Source of the DNA: Taxillus chinensis
Taxonomy: Eukaryota; Streptophyta; Magnoliopsida; Santalales; Loranthaceae
DNA: 64,000 bases
Direction of reading: 5' to 3'
Assembly (NCBI GenBank): GCA_023512835.1
Contig: CM042090.1
Coordinates: 10,695,343-10,759,342 of the forward strand
Shown here: piece by piece, positions 24,027-37,087 of the stretch
Layout of the letters: every line of letters begins with the position of its first letter
Numbering within the stretch: the stretch's first letter is position 1
Program-made: the position numbers and the translations under genes
The notes under the pieces: generated by a model
What the model saw: the letters and a program-made list of their open reading frames with translations, nothing else
Databases searched by the model: none
What the model was told of the DNA's origin: nothing

Positions 24027-26758
24027 TTATATTTAAATTTTGAAAATATAAAATAGTTTGAAAATATTTTTCAAAAATAACTACTTTATTCACATTAAAA
24101 TTTTTAAAAAACCTCTTTTTTTTAGAAAATAAATGTACCGAATACATTTATAGCGCCGGATTTTATTTTTGAAAACTGAAATCTGTTTTGAAAAGAGTTT
24201 ATCAAATGAAACCTTATGGGACGTCGCCAATGTGTTTTTTTTTTTTTTGTTTTTTTAATTTGAATCTTTATTGAAATTTGTAATTTAATTTTTAAATTTT
24301 GAAAATACATTTTTCTTGATAAGAGAAAGAATTGTTTTAAAGAGTTTATTTTTAAATGATTCCCAATAAAATTTTTAAAAAAAGGTCAAATATGGTAGGT
24401 CTGTGTACCATACAGTTTTAAAATTTAAAATTTTAATTTTTTAAATATATATATACCAAACAGACCTAATACCAAATTTCTATTTAAAAAAAATTAAAAT
24501 TTTGATAAATTATAATATAGAATTTTAAAAATAGAATTTTAACAGGCCTAATATAGAATTTTTTTAAAAATTTACTTTCTATTCATATATGAAAATCGGG
24601 TTGTCTTGGAAAGATCAGCAAGGGTTCCTTTTTTTAAGAATCCATACGCCCTCTTCGTGTACGAGGAACAACCATTCCTCGAGTGATTTGGTTCATCCTT
24701 CATAAGAAAATTATATAAATGAACATCTGAAATCACAAATTTGCATACCAAAAACGATTAGATTATTCTTTTTTTATTTGATATCTGCATGCGGGTAGAG
24801 TGTAGGGATACCTTTTTGCCATTTGGATTAACATCAAGCAAATAAATTTTTTTAAAACAGCAATTTTAACTGTATGATGAATGTTGATTTATCTACACAA
24901 TTCATATGCAAGTAAAATTATTATTATTATTACTAGTGGATGCCAAGTGAAATTTTATTTAAAGGTAGATGATATAGGTAATTCGAATAAAATATTTTTT
25001 ATATTGTTGAATTGTTATATATAAAAGTTTAATATCAATCAAATGTTAAAGGGATATCCATATGGATGCATGTGTAATCTACTACATGTATATATTATTA
25101 GGGTGACAATGTATCATTTTTGGTTTATATTTTTTCCCTGAATTCTAATGTATTAAATTAAAATTTTAAATTAATTTTAGTTTGATAGAAGAGAGAATAT
25201 GTTTTTAAAAGAGTGTGTATCTTTTAAAATTGGATTAAAAAATATGATAAGTCTAAGCAGTAAAATAAAGAAAGAAAAAAAATCTTAGAATCGACTTTAG
25301 ATTTAAAAATAGAAAATAATTATAAATAATTTTTAAAAATAATTAGAAAACCTATCATTTTAAAAAAGTATTTTTAAATTATATTATTATTAAATTAAAA
25401 TAAATTTATACCAAACCTGTCTTTTTAAAGAAAATAATATTACTTACAGTTCTCATTTTAGGAACTGCATTATAAGCACTTCGCATTTTTATCAAAACGA
25501 TATCATTTTGATTAAAATACAAATAACTTGTAATGCAGAGGACCGCAAAAAAATTTATTGTTTTAAAAATAATACATGGGCTGTGATATACGGTCACATC
25601 AACAAGTGTTGCGCTAACCTATTTGGGCTTACAAGTACACCAGCCCACTACCAACTTTTGGTAACCCAGAACGATCTTGTCGGCATTTTCGTGCCGGACT
25701 AAAATAACATCTGGATCGACCAACCCACTCTTCGAATGGTCGACAGAGGATGGGCAGCACCTAACAGCATCTGAACCAAACCCACAGGATTAACAAACCC
25801 ACCGGTTTTTGCGTGTGAATCCACATCCCCCCAGCATTATGGACCAAACCTAAACCCATGGCAGGCAGCGACCATACCCACCCTTTTTACATGTGATTGT
25901 GATAATCCGTAGGATCGAGGTAGGATGGATATTTACTAATGGCCCCCCTCTCTGCTAAATTGAATATTAACAAACTAATTTTAAAATTGGTGAATTGATG
26001 ATTAAATCTTCAAATCCATCCAAAAGGAATAATGTAATTTAAGTATAAATCTGATTGGGTTACCTGCAACCGATCCCACTACATGTATTAGTACTACTAA
26101 CACAGCATTTTACCATTTGATTACTAAAACAAAAATCTGATCAATACAGCTATATATATATATATCTACCTCCTCATTACTTTTTTTTCTCCCTTTAATA
26201 TTCTTTAATAGCGTAATTATACAGAGACAAACTAGCTAATTCAGGCCTAGCTAGCTAGTAAAGATGATATAGCACCATTACCATTACTAAATAGTTATGA
26301 AGAAGATATTTTTAACATGATGGTGTCACGTCACATTTTTCACTACATTAATTGGCCTAAATTAGGAATCTTATAGCATTACTATCTTAATACACCCAAC
26401 AAATTATCATACTAGTTGATTCAAGCAGTCATGATTTCGAGACAATACATAAGTCAGTTGTGTGAATATTTATTCATTCAATTAATTTATAAATATTTGT
26501 TCAAAAACCACCCCTGTATATGTCTGAAGCAAATTCAAAATCAGTCCAAACCCAAAATCGAATTGAGCCTAAACTCTGCCAACCCAGACAATGAAGGCTC
26601 CTACCCGTGACGACATATGCAATATTACTGTTTGTTAAGGGATCAACCCATGTTGAAATCAATCACCCACGCGGACCCCACACCCATCTAGCACAACGAC
26701 GCATCAGTCGTGTTGAGCTTTAAGAAAGCAAATTGAGATGAGCAAAGCTTGGTAGGTA
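24027..26758. other. Intergenic, AT-rich, no gene recognised
   Basis: Low-complexity AT-rich sequence. A short stretch at ~24637-24655 (aagaatccatacgccct) resembles part of the upstream duplication and may be a further relic of it. ORFs such as 25508-25702 and 26416-26610 are unsupported. Confidence 0.5.
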
Positions 26759-26763
26759 GATCA

Positions 26764-27083
26764 TGTAAATAACAGAGAAACAAAACAGAGGAAAAACCAG
26801 AGAACAAAAGACGTTCCTTTTTGTGGTGTTCAACTGGACACCATTTTCTGTTTTTCATTCATATATAACCACTGCTTTAAAAGGAAATTACAGACTCAAT
26901 ATACTAATTGATATCACAATCTTAACAAAGAAATCATCTACCAGAAATAAAAGATTCTCCTATTACTATTACGACAGAAACAAAAACAAAGAATACTATA
27001 ATGGAAATACCAGACAGGGAAACAAAAACTGAAACAGAAATAAACAACTGGTATGCAAGGATGACAACTAGCTTAATCCAACA
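26764..27083 (-). repeat. Copia 3' LTR
   Basis: On the plus strand it begins TGTAAATAACAG and ends TAATCCAACA. It differs from the partner at one of 320 positions. Confidence 0.97.
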
Positions 27084-27097
27084 TTTTCCCCCGTAAG

Positions 27098-30000
27098 CTA
27101 GTTGGGTTGTCTTTCGACATGGACGTGCATGCCTATCCTTTCCCGCAGAGCTAAGAATTTTAAACGTCCCAGTGGTTTAGTTAGAAAATCAGCCAGGTTG
27201 ATCATGAGTCCCAATGTGTTCCACCGAGATTGTTCCTTTGTCAACACGGCCTCGATATAATGAAAACGTGTGTCAATATGTTTACTTCGATCATGATACA
27301 CTGGATTCTTGCATAATGATATAGCAGATTTGTTATCAATATACAATTTGATGCAGCTTGGCTGGTAATTCATAAGATCACCAAGAAGTGAACCCAGCCA
27401 TACCCCTTGACAGGCTGCAGTGGCTGCTGCAATGTATTCGGCCTCGCAAGAAGACAGTGCAACCACCTGTTGCTTGCGTGATTGCCAGCTAATCAGGCTA
27501 GTACCCAAGAAAAATGCCACTCCTGTCGTACTCTTTCTATCATCCACATCACCAGCCAAATCACTGTCGCTATACCCCACTAAAGATGCATCAATCTTGC
27601 TGTTCTTGTCATACCAACACCCCAGATGAATACTTCCTTTAACATAACGCAATATGTGTTTAACAGCTGCCAAGTGTTCTCCCTTAGGAGCTTCCATGTA
27701 TCGACTAACTATACCCACTGAAAAGGCTAAATCTGGGCGTGTATTGATAAGATAACGTAGGCTCCCAACAATGCTCCTAAACTGAGTTGGATCTACAGGA
27801 CTGGTCTCACTATATTTACTCAATTTCAGTCGTCCCTCCATAGGTGTTTGAGTAGGATTACAATCTTTCATTCCTGCTTCCTGTAGTATCCGTTTTGCAA
27901 AAGCTGTTTGACAAATGGATATGCCACGAATTGATTGATCCACTTCGATGCCAAGATAGTAATGTAGTAAGCCGAGGTCACTCATCTTGAAACAGTTTTC
28001 CATCTGTTGTTTGAAACCCATAATTGCTGTTGAACAATTGCCAGTGATAATTAAGTCATCTACATAAACTCCAACTATTAACCGAACACTTCCCCTATTC
28101 TTCTTGTATACGGCATTCTCAAAGAGGCTCTTGTCAAAACCGAGAGAGGTTAGAGTGCTGTCCAGCTTGATATTCCAAGCTCTCGGCGCTTGCTTCAGGC
28201 CGTATAGTGCTTTATGAAGTTTAAGTACTTTATGTTCGCTTCCTTGTTCTTCAAATCCAAGTGGTTGTTTAACATAAACATCTTCCTCCAAAATGCCATT
28301 CAAAAAAGCTGATTTTACATCCATATGATGTATCCACCAACCTTCTTGTGCAGCTAAAGCAACCAATAACCGTATGGTTTCAATCCTCGCTACTGGTGCA
28401 AACACTTCCTCATAATCTATTCCATATTTTTGTATATATCCCTTTGCCACCAACCGTGCCTTGTGCTTAATTAAATTACCATTGGAGTCTTTCTTGAGCT
28501 TAAAAACCCATTTCAGCCCAATTACTTGCTGTCCAATGGGTGGATCCACAAGACTCCACGTTTGATTACTTTGAATAGCCTCCATTTCTTCCTCCATAGC
28601 ACGTCTCCAGTTTGCATCTTGCATGGCTTCTTGGAAAGTGGCTGGCTCTTCCATGCTCAGCAGGCAGAAACCCGAGAACTCAAGGTGCACAGGTTCTGTT
28701 GCGTCATACAACTCCTGTATATTGCGCATACGAACGGGTGTGTGTGGTGATGGACTTGTATCAGTAGTTGTTTCACGTGTGGACATCGTGTGGGGTGGGG
28801 TCATTTGAGGAGTGTTCTCATCATGCCTTTCGTCATCAAGATTTTGGGGTGCTACAGTTTGGGAAACTTGTTCATGGGGAGTATCTCCTAGTTCCCCGAC
28901 TACTGAACCTGAATGTTGACTGTTATCTACATGAAAAATGTCTTGAATGGAACCTTTCTCGGCATGATGTGACTGTCCCCAGTCCCATGATTTCTCCTCT
29001 TCAAACACAACATCTCGTGAGATAACTACCCTTCCAGAAGATGGATTATACAGTCGATATGCTTTTGTGTTGCTTTCATAACCAAAAAATACCATAGGTG
29101 TACTTCGTGTTGCTAGTTTACTCACCTGCCCGTGTACAGAACTTACATGTACTTTGCAGCCAAAAGTTCGTAAATGTTGTACAGCAGGTTTTCTGTTGTG
29201 CCAAGCTTCATATGGCGTCTTTCCTTCAACACTTTTGGTGGGAGCACGATTTAAAATATAAATTGCTGTTGTTACTGCTTCTCCCCAAAACCTTGCTGGT
29301 ACATTCATACTCTTCAACATGCTGCGTGCCATTCCCGTGACAGTTTGATTTTTTCGCTCCACAACTCCATTCTGCTGAGGAGAATAAGGGGCGGTGAGAA
29401 ATCTCTTGATTCCTACTTGCTTGCAGTAGTTCATAAAATCATGAGAGGTGAATTCCCCACCTCGATCGGTACGTAAAGCTTTCAACTTCATTCCAGTTTC
29501 CACTTCAGCAGCCACTTGTATTTCTCGAAATTTATGGAATGCTTGGTCCTTGCTTTTCAATAGAGACATCCATACATAGCGGCTAAAATCATCTATCAAT
29601 AGAAAGAAGTACTTGCTTCCGGCGGGAGTTGATGGTGTGATGGGTCCGCACAAATCACCATGCATCAATTCTAGTGTGTGGCTTGCTCTGAACGTGGTTT
29701 CATGTGGGAACTGGGTACGTTTTTGCTTTCCTGCTAAACATCCTTCACACAATTGATCTATTTGTGCAAGTGATGGGAGTCCTTCAACCATATTTTCACG
29801 GCCTAATTTATAAAGAGCTTGGAAGTTTAAATGCCCGTACCGTGCATGCCATCTCCAAGTGGAATCTGTAAGACAGGTAAGCAATGAAACATTTTGTGCA
29901 GAATTCAGATTTAAAGTGTACAGCCTGTTTCGTCCCCTTTTAACATGGATCAACTGTTGCCCATGGGAATCAAACACTTGTAGTGACCCTCTTCCAATGC

Positions 30001-31204
30001 TGATTTGGCAACCACGTTCCTCAAGTTGCCCCAAACTTATTATGTTACTCATGAGTTTTGGTATATAGTAAACGTTTGAAAGTGTTCTGTTTTCACCAGA
30101 ATGTGCCTTGAACATCATAGATCCACGGCCTCCTATCGCCACTTTTGAGCCATCACCAAATTTGACAGTTCCACCAAAAGACGTGTCTAAATTTATGAGA
30201 TATCCTCTACAACCAGTCATATGATTGGTAGCCCCAGAATCAAGATACCAAATGCTATTTTGGTTTTGATCTCTATGGATATCAGCTTTGTGCAGCTCCT
30301 CATTTCTTTTTCTTGTCCAGGTAGCATCACTCTCGATCATTAAGAGAGCTGGCTCATCTTCCTCTTTTGCTATAACGAGTGCTTGTTCTTTCTTTGGCTT
30401 ATGACACTCAGACGCAAAGTGTCCATATTCAGAACAATTAAAGCATTGCACCTTGGATTTGTCAAATTTCCGATAAGGCTTTTTCACATAACCTTGCTTG
30501 TAACGAGGCCTTTCATTGTCCTTTCTTTCCGTGATCGATAAGGCTTCCCATTGCGAGCGAGTGAGAAGCACCTGTTCCCCTTCATCTCTATTATCTCTAC
30601 GATTTTTCTGATTATCTTCATATATGCGCAACCGGCCCACTGCTTCTGCCACTGTCATACATGACAGGTCACCCCATTGTTCTATTGTACTCACCAATGG
30701 TAGAAATTTATCTGGAACAGCATTGAATAATTTTTCAACAACAATGCTTTCCTCCATCTTAATGCCAAGAGACCGAATTTCTGCCACTGTACTGGTAAGT
30801 TTCTGGGAGAACTCCATTATGCTAGATGAATCTTCCATTATCATCCGATCAAACTGACGTTTTAACACTTGTGCCCTTGCTTTCCTGACACGTTCTTCTC
30901 CAATACTCATTTGCTGGATAGCATCCCAAGCTTCTTTTGCAGTCTCCTTTTCTGCTATTGCCATCATAATTGCATCTGGCACAGCTTGAGATATAGCGGC
31001 TAGAGCTCCATGCTCTTTGACCTCCTCCAAATCTGTATCACCTTCAATGGCCTTCCATACACCAAGTGCTCGAAGGATGATCTTCATTTTTATAGACCAC
31101 AGGCCATAGTTAGTCTCGTTCAACATTGGGTATTGGATTGGAACACCACGTGCCGATACTGTGGGCACCTGTATCTTCATCTCTTCATTATGAGAATCTC
31201 CCAT
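27098..31204 (-). CDS. Copia gag-pol polyprotein, intact, 1368 aa
   Basis: A single open frame in Ty1/copia order. The gag region begins [20 protein letters not shown] and ends with the zinc knuckle [14 protein letters not shown] at ~252. Aspartic protease ([11 protein letters not shown]) is at ~318. Integrase follows, with the GAG-pre/HHCC zone ([10 protein letters not shown], ~449; [10 protein letters not shown]) and the catalytic D,D,E in MHGDLCGP (~512), LRTDRGGEF (~575) and NGVVERKN (~614). Reverse transcriptase carries [10 protein letters not shown] and YVDDLII (~1044). RNase H carries [15 protein letters not shown] (~1247) and YIDNKSA. It replicates the element through an RNA intermediate and inserts the copy. 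The start codon is only 24 bp from the 5' LTR, directly after the primer site. No stop, frameshift or missing catalytic residue was seen. The copia lineage is not assigned. Confidence 0.97.
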   Translation of the reverse strand: MGDSHNEEMKIQVPTVSARGVPIQYPMLNETNYGLWSIKMKIILRALGVWKAIEGDTDLEEVKEHGALAAISQAVPDAIMMAIAEKETAKEAWDAIQQMSIGEERVRKARAQVLKRQFDRMIMEDSSSIMEFSQKLTSTVAEIRSLGIKMEESIVVEKLFNAVPDKFLPLVSTIEQWGDLSCMTVAEAVGRLRIYEDNQKNRRDNRDEGEQVLLTRSQWEALSITERKDNERPRYKQGYVKKPYRKFDKSKVQCFNCSEYGHFASECHKPKKEQALVIAKEEDEPALLMIESDATWTRKRNEELHKADIHRDQNQNSIWYLDSGATNHMTGCRGYLINLDTSFGGTVKFGDGSKVAIGGRGSMMFKAHSGENRTLSNVYYIPKLMSNIISLGQLEERGCQISIGRGSLQVFDSHGQQLIHVKRGRNRLYTLNLNSAQNVSLLTCLTDSTWRWHARYGHLNFQALYKLGRENMVEGLPSLAQIDQLCEGCLAGKQKRTQFPHETTFRASHTLELMHGDLCGPITPSTPAGSKYFFLLIDDFSRYVWMSLLKSKDQAFHKFREIQVAAEVETGMKLKALRTDRGGEFTSHDFMNYCKQVGIKRFLTAPYSPQQNGVVERKNQTVTGMARSMLKSMNVPARFWGEAVTTAIYILNRAPTKSVEGKTPYEAWHNRKPAVQHLRTFGCKVHVSSVHGQVSKLATRSTPMVFFGYESNTKAYRLYNPSSGRVVISRDVVFEEEKSWDWGQSHHAEKGSIQDIFHVDNSQHSGSVVGELGDTPHEQVSQTVAPQNLDDERHDENTPQMTPPHTMSTRETTTDTSPSPHTPVRMRNIQELYDATEPVHLEFSGFCLLSMEEPATFQEAMQDANWRRAMEEEMEAIQSNQTWSLVDPPIGQQVIGLKWVFKLKKDSNGNLIKHKARLVAKGYIQKYGIDYEEVFAPVARIETIRLLVALAAQEGWWIHHMDVKSAFLNGILEEDVYVKQPLGFEEQGSEHKVLKLHKALYGLKQAPRAWNIKLDSTLTSLGFDKSLFENAVYKKNRGSVRLIVGVYVDDLIITGNCSTAIMGFKQQMENCFKMSDLGLLHYYLGIEVDQSIRGISICQTAFAKRILQEAGMKDCNPTQTPMEGRLKLSKYSETSPVDPTQFRSIVGSLRYLINTRPDLAFSVGIVSRYMEAPKGEHLAAVKHILRYVKGSIHLGCWYDKNSKIDASLVGYSDSDLAGDVDDRKSTTGVAFFLGTSLISWQSRKQQVVALSSCEAEYIAAATAACQGVWLGSLLGDLMNYQPSCIKLYIDNKSAISLCKNPVYHDRSKHIDTRFHYIEAVLTKEQSRWNTLGLMINLADFLTKPLGRLKFLALRERIGMHVHVERQPN

Positions 31205-31214
31205 GTTCTTTGAG

Positions 31215-31227
31215 GCTCTGATACCAA
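31215..31227 (-). other. Copia primer-binding site (tRNA-iMet)
   Basis: The minus strand reads tggtatcagagcc, starting one base inside the 5' LTR border. Confidence 0.88.
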
Positions 31228-31228
31228 A

Positions 31229-31548
31229 TGTAAATAACAGAGAAACAAAACAGAGGAAAAACCAGAGAACAAAAGACGTTCCTTTTTGTGGTGTTCAACT
31301 GGACACCATTTTCTGTTTTTCATTCATATATAACCACTGCTTTAAAAGGAAATTACAGACTCAATATACTAATTGATATCACAATCTTAACAAAGAAATC
31401 ATCTACCAGAAATAAAAGATTCTCCTATTACTATTACGACAGAAACAGAAACAAAGAATACTATAATGGAAATACCAGACAGGGAAACAAAAACTGAAAC
31501 AGAAATAAACAACTGGTATGCAAGGATGACAACTAGCTTAATCCAACA
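31229..31548 (-). repeat. Copia 5' LTR
   Basis: Partner of 26764-27083, with the single mismatch at 31448. Flanked outside by gatca at 31549-31553. Confidence 0.97.
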
Positions 31549-32566
31549 GATCATGCGTGGATATTATGTACTGTGTACGTAGATAGATAGACATATTAGC
31601 CTCCATCAAGCATTTCATTGACGTCTAAAGTGAAATGGAAAAAGTATATGGATTAAAAGGATGACTATACTAAATATCAAAAGCTGGTCAAGTATTCTAG
31701 CTAGCTAGTTTTTTTTTTTTTTTTTACATGAATGAAGATAAGCCAAGTAACCCAACCATATTAAAAGCAATTCAAACCAACGTCAACTTTGAACTTGCAT
31801 CTTCCCAGACGGCTTCGGCCACCTACCGACTCGGCCGCCGCCACCGCCACTGTCTGCTCTTTACTATTTACCTTCTTATTTTATCTTTCTTTCTTTTTTC
31901 TTCCTTCCCGGCCCTTATTTCCAGCAGGTTATGATATATTGTGAATGTGCAAATTCATCCCTACTGCAGAATCTTACAGGTCCATGATATAATTTTTATT
32001 TAACTGTAGATATGAAAAATGGCATGTTTTTTTATATGGATTGCATATTTAAATCCTCTTTTATTTTTATTTTTTCTCGTGATGTGATGTGAAGAAGATC
32101 ATGTGTATATATCATTCAAACTTAATTATATATACTATATAGCAGTGTGCGTGCGTGCATGCATATGCATATGCATAGCTGGTTTCGCGCCTAGCTACGT
32201 CTTCATGTGTAGGATTAGCAGGCATTTTTGAACTCATTACGCAGAAAGCATTCCCTTTTGCATCGATCACTGTCGTAAATCCCCGAATGTCGACGTTGAT
32301 GCGTTTTTATTTTATTTTATTAAAGCACTAAAAGCCTACAACCGACCCGACCCCCAATTCGGTCCCTTAATTTGACTTTCCGATAACTATGAAACGTATC
32401 TTAATTTGGTGTTTAAAGACTCAGATTTGACTTCAAGGTAATCATTAATTTTTGGGTGATTTCTTAAGAAACGAATATTGTGGATGCTGTTAGCTGAAAA
32501 ATGATGTAAGGCCATGCCTTCAAATATTATTTCGATTTGTAAGGCCATGCCTTAAGGCCATGCCTT

Positions 32567-32570
<4 letters not shown>

Positions 32571-32607
<37 letters not shown>
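32571..32607. repeat. (AT)n microsatellite
   Basis: About 18 AT units, followed by (TTC)n. Immediately upstream the word aaggccatgcctt is repeated three times. Confidence 0.9.
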
Positions 32608-32609
<2 letters not shown>

Positions 32610-33209
32610 CTTCTTCTTCTGATAAATTAAAGTTTAATTTTTATATTTGTTGATTCGTTTAGGTTTTTCTTTAAACAGCTAGCTGCTTGTGGTATTTGGG
32701 GCTCGTTTCTTGTCCGAATTGGACATTCTAGGAATGTTTTACACTTTGGTGGTGGCATCATGCACGGCCTCCGCATCAAGTTCTGGCTTTTTCATTGGAG
32801 CTCTCTCTGCATCGCAAGCGTTCGTTTCCATCTCCATGGACCAAGCATTATGCCGCCGTTTCCCGATCTAATATATGGATGAGAATTTTCATTATAATTA
32901 GGAAGCCCCGAGCCACCTTTTTCCTCAACACTTTTCAGCCTCCTCAAAAATAGTTAAGTCTAAAAAAGAATTATAAGAAGATTTAAACCAGCAATTGGCA
33001 CGCATCTTGAATTAAAAGTTACGATTATTTTAAAATTGAAGATAAATAATGTTCAAATTTGGTGAGAATAAACACTAGGAGAATATTATAGATTTTAATT
33101 ATATTATTTATCATATGAACGTATATTTAAGCGGAACAATAAAACAGAATTAATATAAATATTTCCCTCCATTGTTATTTGTATTTAATTAGAAATCATA
33201 TTTCGATCG

Positions 33210-33390
33210 TTTAAATTAGTCATCTGAAATTTCAATAGAACACCTTTTGTTTCTTCAGTTCACATTTTGGTCACTCAAATTGGTTATTTAAAATTTCAAT
33301 CGATCACTTTCAATTTATTCAGATCAAGTGTTTGTCATTCGAATTGGTCATTTGAAATTTGAAATAATCAATTCTAATTTTCTGTAATTG
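33210..33390. repeat. Imperfect ~62-bp tandem repeat, ~2.5 copies
   Basis: The unit pattern 'aaatttcaat-ga-cac-tt', 'tt-ttcag-tca', 'tt-gtca-tc-aattggt-att' recurs in order. Confidence 0.6.
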
Positions 33391-34263
33391 GCCAGCTTTC
33401 TTTTATTATGACTGTGATTAATTTAATGAACTTGAATGTCCTTTTTTCTTGTTGATTTCTTAATTCTAATAGCTAGTTTTTAAGTCCTAAATTCTACTTA
33501 ATTTTAGATTGTGTTATTTCTCAGAAGAGTATGCTTAGTGAACTATCGTCACAATATTTTCATCCATATTTTGCTCCAACCATCATGGAAAAATTATAAT
33601 ACGTATTAATCAAAAGTGGAGTTACAAAACATGAGGGGAATAATTGACAGTTATCAATTTATGGATTAATTGACCAACAAATTTATCTTTAAAAATATAA
33701 TTTGACCAAATGATTGAATTACTAATTCAACCATTTGAATTCCCTCAGAACGCTCATATAATTCATATTTATAAATATATATTAATAAAAAATGTTTTAA
33801 GCTAAAATACATTAAAAGAAATTTAAAAAAACTTTTTGGCAATTACTTTCATGAATAAATAAATAAGTAAATAAGTAAAAAATCTACGCCAATGATAAGT
33901 AGCCGACCCAAATAGACCAGGTAATTAACAAATGGAGTTTGTTCTTTAATCCCCAAATAAATAAAAGGGGAAGATTTAATTGAGGCTCGGTAGTGGAAAA
34001 GCAAAAGTGAAAAATTCTTATCCACATGAATGCTTTACACGGAATCAGCACGTAATGGCGTACGTTGCGCATCCCATCAAATCTGGAGACCGGCATGGCA
34101 TGCCAATGCCATAGACGACGTGTCGCACACCCTCTCCGAAACACAAACAAAAAGCAAAAGCAAATTAAAAAGTAGTTGTTGCAGCTTTTTCATGAATTTT
34201 CTGGCCTATACGTTCTCTCATACGATTATCACAATTTTCTTCGCTTATTAGCGGTTTGCTAAT

Positions 34264-34702
34264 ATGTTGAGATTTGATTTCATTTATGCGGAAGCAATAT
34301 TAAAGATGAAATCCTGATGTGTCTTACCTTGAAGAATAAGTCTCCTACTTCGTCTAGAAATTTTTTTATTTATTTACTTTTCTTTATTTAATTTATATTA
34401 GTATTTTATTTTATTTACTTTTTTTATTTAATTTGTATTATGGTTATTTTAGTATTTTACATTAGTTTTCTAATTATAATAGGTTTTCAATTTCTAGTTA
34501 TTAGCTTGCCTATAAATAAGCCTTGTGTATGATAATTTATGTATTCAGATTATTAGCTATTGGCAATTATAAACTCTCATGTTAGATGTTTATATTTATT
34601 TTTGACTTTTCCAGTTAATTACTTGAATTGTTTGGGCTAGAGTCTGGGTATTCGGTTATCCTTCTCTAGATTGTTGTTGGATCCTAATCAAGGTCCTCAA
34701 CA
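34264..34702 (+). repeat. Left LTR of 1.8-kb element
   Basis: Begins TGTTGAGATT and ends CCTCAACA; about 439 bp. It contains tttatttacttttctttatt repeats and a cctataaataagcc motif that may act as its TATA box. Confidence 0.85.
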
Positions 34703-34769
34703 ATTTGGTGCTTTCATTGAGAGATCATAATTAAGATTTCTCAATTTTATCTCGCGTTCTTCATCAGCA

Positions 34770-35477
34770 ATGATGAAGGAGGCGGCCAGAATGAACAGGC
34801 AGCGGTTTGAAGCCCTGGAGAATTCTATGCCAGAGTTATTGACGATTATGGCAAAGATGGTTCGATTCCAAGACAGGATTAATCAGAAAATTAATCAATT
34901 ATCCGCACACAAGGAAAAAGATCCTATAGGAGGCAGACGAGCTCAAGGCAACGACCGTGGGTCACGACAAATTTCGCAAGAGATTGAAGATACTTCTAGC
35001 GTTGAAGACAAACCAAGTTATCAGAGCTCACTTGGATCATGCTGTGAGGCTAAGTTCCTATCTAGTGACTTGTCTAAAGGGATTGGCAACCTAAATGTAA
35101 ATTAAGTGTTTCTGATCCCTCTGACTTCTTTTGCTTGACCGACCATGGTAGATGATGCCCAAATCGAAGTCAACAAGGCTATCACCGTCGAAGACTCTCT
35201 CAATAACATGATCCTTGCCCTTGATGATGCCCAGTTAGGTGGTGCCCAAGACGCAAGGCACACCCAATTTATAATTGTTCCCAACAATGTGGCCTTCATA
35301 ATTAGACCAACTGACGTTCAACCCCTCCATGCCATGACTTTCTGTTACCACTCTATACTATCTCTATGTGCAGAATTATTCCACAAGACAGAGATGTATA
35401 CAAAATTCATGATAGATCCGAGATCTGCTCCAATTCTATTTTTACAGCAGCCTAATTTTGTGACAGTGCGGCAGTAG
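34770..35477 (+). pseudogene. Internal ORF remnants of the 1.8-kb LTR element
   Basis: Two small frames remain. 34770-35105 begins MMKEAARMNRQRFEALENSM and is rich in Lys, Gln and Glu, like the N-terminus of some plant gag proteins. 35145-35477 begins MVDDAQIEVNKAITVEDSL and is unrecognised. Neither has zinc-knuckle, protease or polymerase motifs. The gag assignment is weak inference. Confidence 0.4.
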
Positions 35478-35614
35478 ATTCACACAATGGAGGAAGTAAG
35501 AGAATTTGTAAAGGATTATGAGTATCTAGGATTAATGGGACGTTGTACTTTAGATATAGAACAATTTCTCAAATTTTCCCTTGAGGACAAGGGAAGTTTC
35601 GAAGGGCGGGGGAT

Positions 35615-36064
35615 TGTTGAGATTTGATTTCATGCATGCACTATTTACGGGAAGCAGTATTGAAGATGAAGCCCACGACGTGTCTTACCTTGAAGAACAA
35701 GTCTCCTACTTCGTCTAGAAGTCTTTTTATTTATTTACTTTTCTTTATTTAATTTACATTAGTATTTTATTTTATTTACTTTTCTTTATTTAATTTGTAT
35801 TATGGTTATTTTAGTATTTTACATTAGTTTTCTAATTGTAATAGGTTTTCAATTCATAGTTACTAGGTTGCCTATAAATAAGCCTTGTGTATGACAATTT
35901 ATGTATTCAGATTATTAGCTATTGTCAATTATAAACTCTCATATTAGATGTTTATACTTATTTTTGGCTTTTCTAGTTAATTACTTGAATTGCTTGGGCT
36001 AGAGTTTCCATATTTGGTTATCCTTCTCTAGATTGTTGTTGGATCTTAATCAAGGTCCTCAACA
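35615..36064 (+). repeat. Right LTR of 1.8-kb element
   Basis: Partner of 34264-34702, preceded by the polypurine tract; about 450 bp. It has a ~10-bp insertion (gcatgcacta region) relative to the left LTR. Confidence 0.85.
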
Positions 36065-37033
36065 CAATGATACAAAACCCATCCCACACTCTGTGTGTTA
36101 CCTCAATAAGGGGTGTTACCAAAAAATTTTGAAGAAAATAAAAATAGTACGTACTTTTTATCGTACATATATTATTTTTGAAATCATTATCGTCTCGTCG
36201 AATGCATTAATGCAAAATGGGCGAGTTCTATGTTTTTTTTAAATGAATTTATTGGAGCTTTGATTTCATCAGCATATATAGTATTATCATTTACGCAGAG
36301 AATGCTAATCCACGATCATTAGAATAATTGCCCTAAGTAATGTAGACAGTAATAATATAATTAGTTACATTGCCTCTTGAGATCCAAAACCCTCCAATTG
36401 TAAATGGGTGTCTATAGCTATACACACACACATACATACATACATACATATACAGGTGGAAAAAGGTGTTGAGATTGCATATCCTTCCATGCAATCTCAT
36501 AGGCAAATGAATGTCCCTCGAGCCCTGGTGGGATGGTCAGACTCTTCCTAGCTACCTGGGTTTAATTAGCATACCCATGTTTAATTACCTCTTGATACAT
36601 GTATATATATAATGTTTGAAGGATATTTAATGAAGATTTGATATTTTTGATAACTGCAGTGGGGTGGATATGGCCAGAAGAAAAGTGACGTACGGCGCGC
36701 TGCGAGTCAAAAATATCCTGTACGCACTCACTGTCCGTGGGAGGTGATCAACATCAACCCCAGCTCATCAGCTGCTTCTTTTTCCAGGGGTTTGGCCGCA
36801 CGACTAACGCGTCACATGTCATATTTCCTGGCTTTGTGCGACAGCCGGGTTGAGTGTGTCTAGGACGAGATCTCTGAAATTCGGTGCATCCTTTCAACTC
36901 AGCGGTCGCTATTGCAGGTATCAAATGTGATCTAGGTCGTCCTTTATATATGTCCATAAAAATTATTTAAATAAAACAAACAAAACATAACGAGTTAACT
37001 GAATCGGCTGTTAGAGGTTTTTATTTTTTATTT

Positions 37034-37087
<54 letters not shown>

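Larger units (their letters stand above)
26764..31548 (-). mobile_element. Full-length Ty1/copia LTR retrotransposon, very young
   Basis: A 4,785-bp element with 320-bp LTRs (26764-27083 and 31229-31548), flanked by the target duplication gatca (26759-26763 and 31549-31553). It reads on the minus strand. The primer site tggtatcagagcc lies just inside the right LTR and a polypurine tract (acgggggaaaa) just inside the left. The LTRs differ at one base (A at 26983, G at 31448). The internal region is one uninterrupted polyprotein. Everything needed for autonomous transposition appears present. Confidence 0.97.
31554..34263. other. Intergenic, AT-rich, no gene recognised
   Basis: It contains a T18 tract (31709-31726), a triplicated aaggccatgcctt next to an (AT)n microsatellite (32511-32607), and an imperfect ~62-bp tandem repeat (33210-33390). 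The ORFs at 31728-31934 and 32689-32871 and the antisense 33884-34150 resemble no known protein. Confidence 0.5.
34264..36064 (+). mobile_element. Non-autonomous LTR retrotransposon (1.8 kb)
   Basis: LTRs 34264-34702 and 35615-36064 begin TGTTGAGATTTG and end GGTCCTCAACA. The sequence after the left LTR (atttggtgctttcattgag) is typical of a plant retrotransposon primer-site region, although I do not assign the tRNA. A strong polypurine tract (gaagggcggggga) ends one base before the right LTR. The ~900-bp interior has no polymerase. No matching 5-bp target duplication is visible (taata versus caatg), so one border may have been rearranged. The LTRs differ at many sites, implying an older insertion. 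A diverged relative lies at ~55199. Confidence 0.85.

Noticed and set aside
27420..31213. Many plus-strand ORFs of 60-85 aa
   Set aside because: All antisense to the copia polyprotein.
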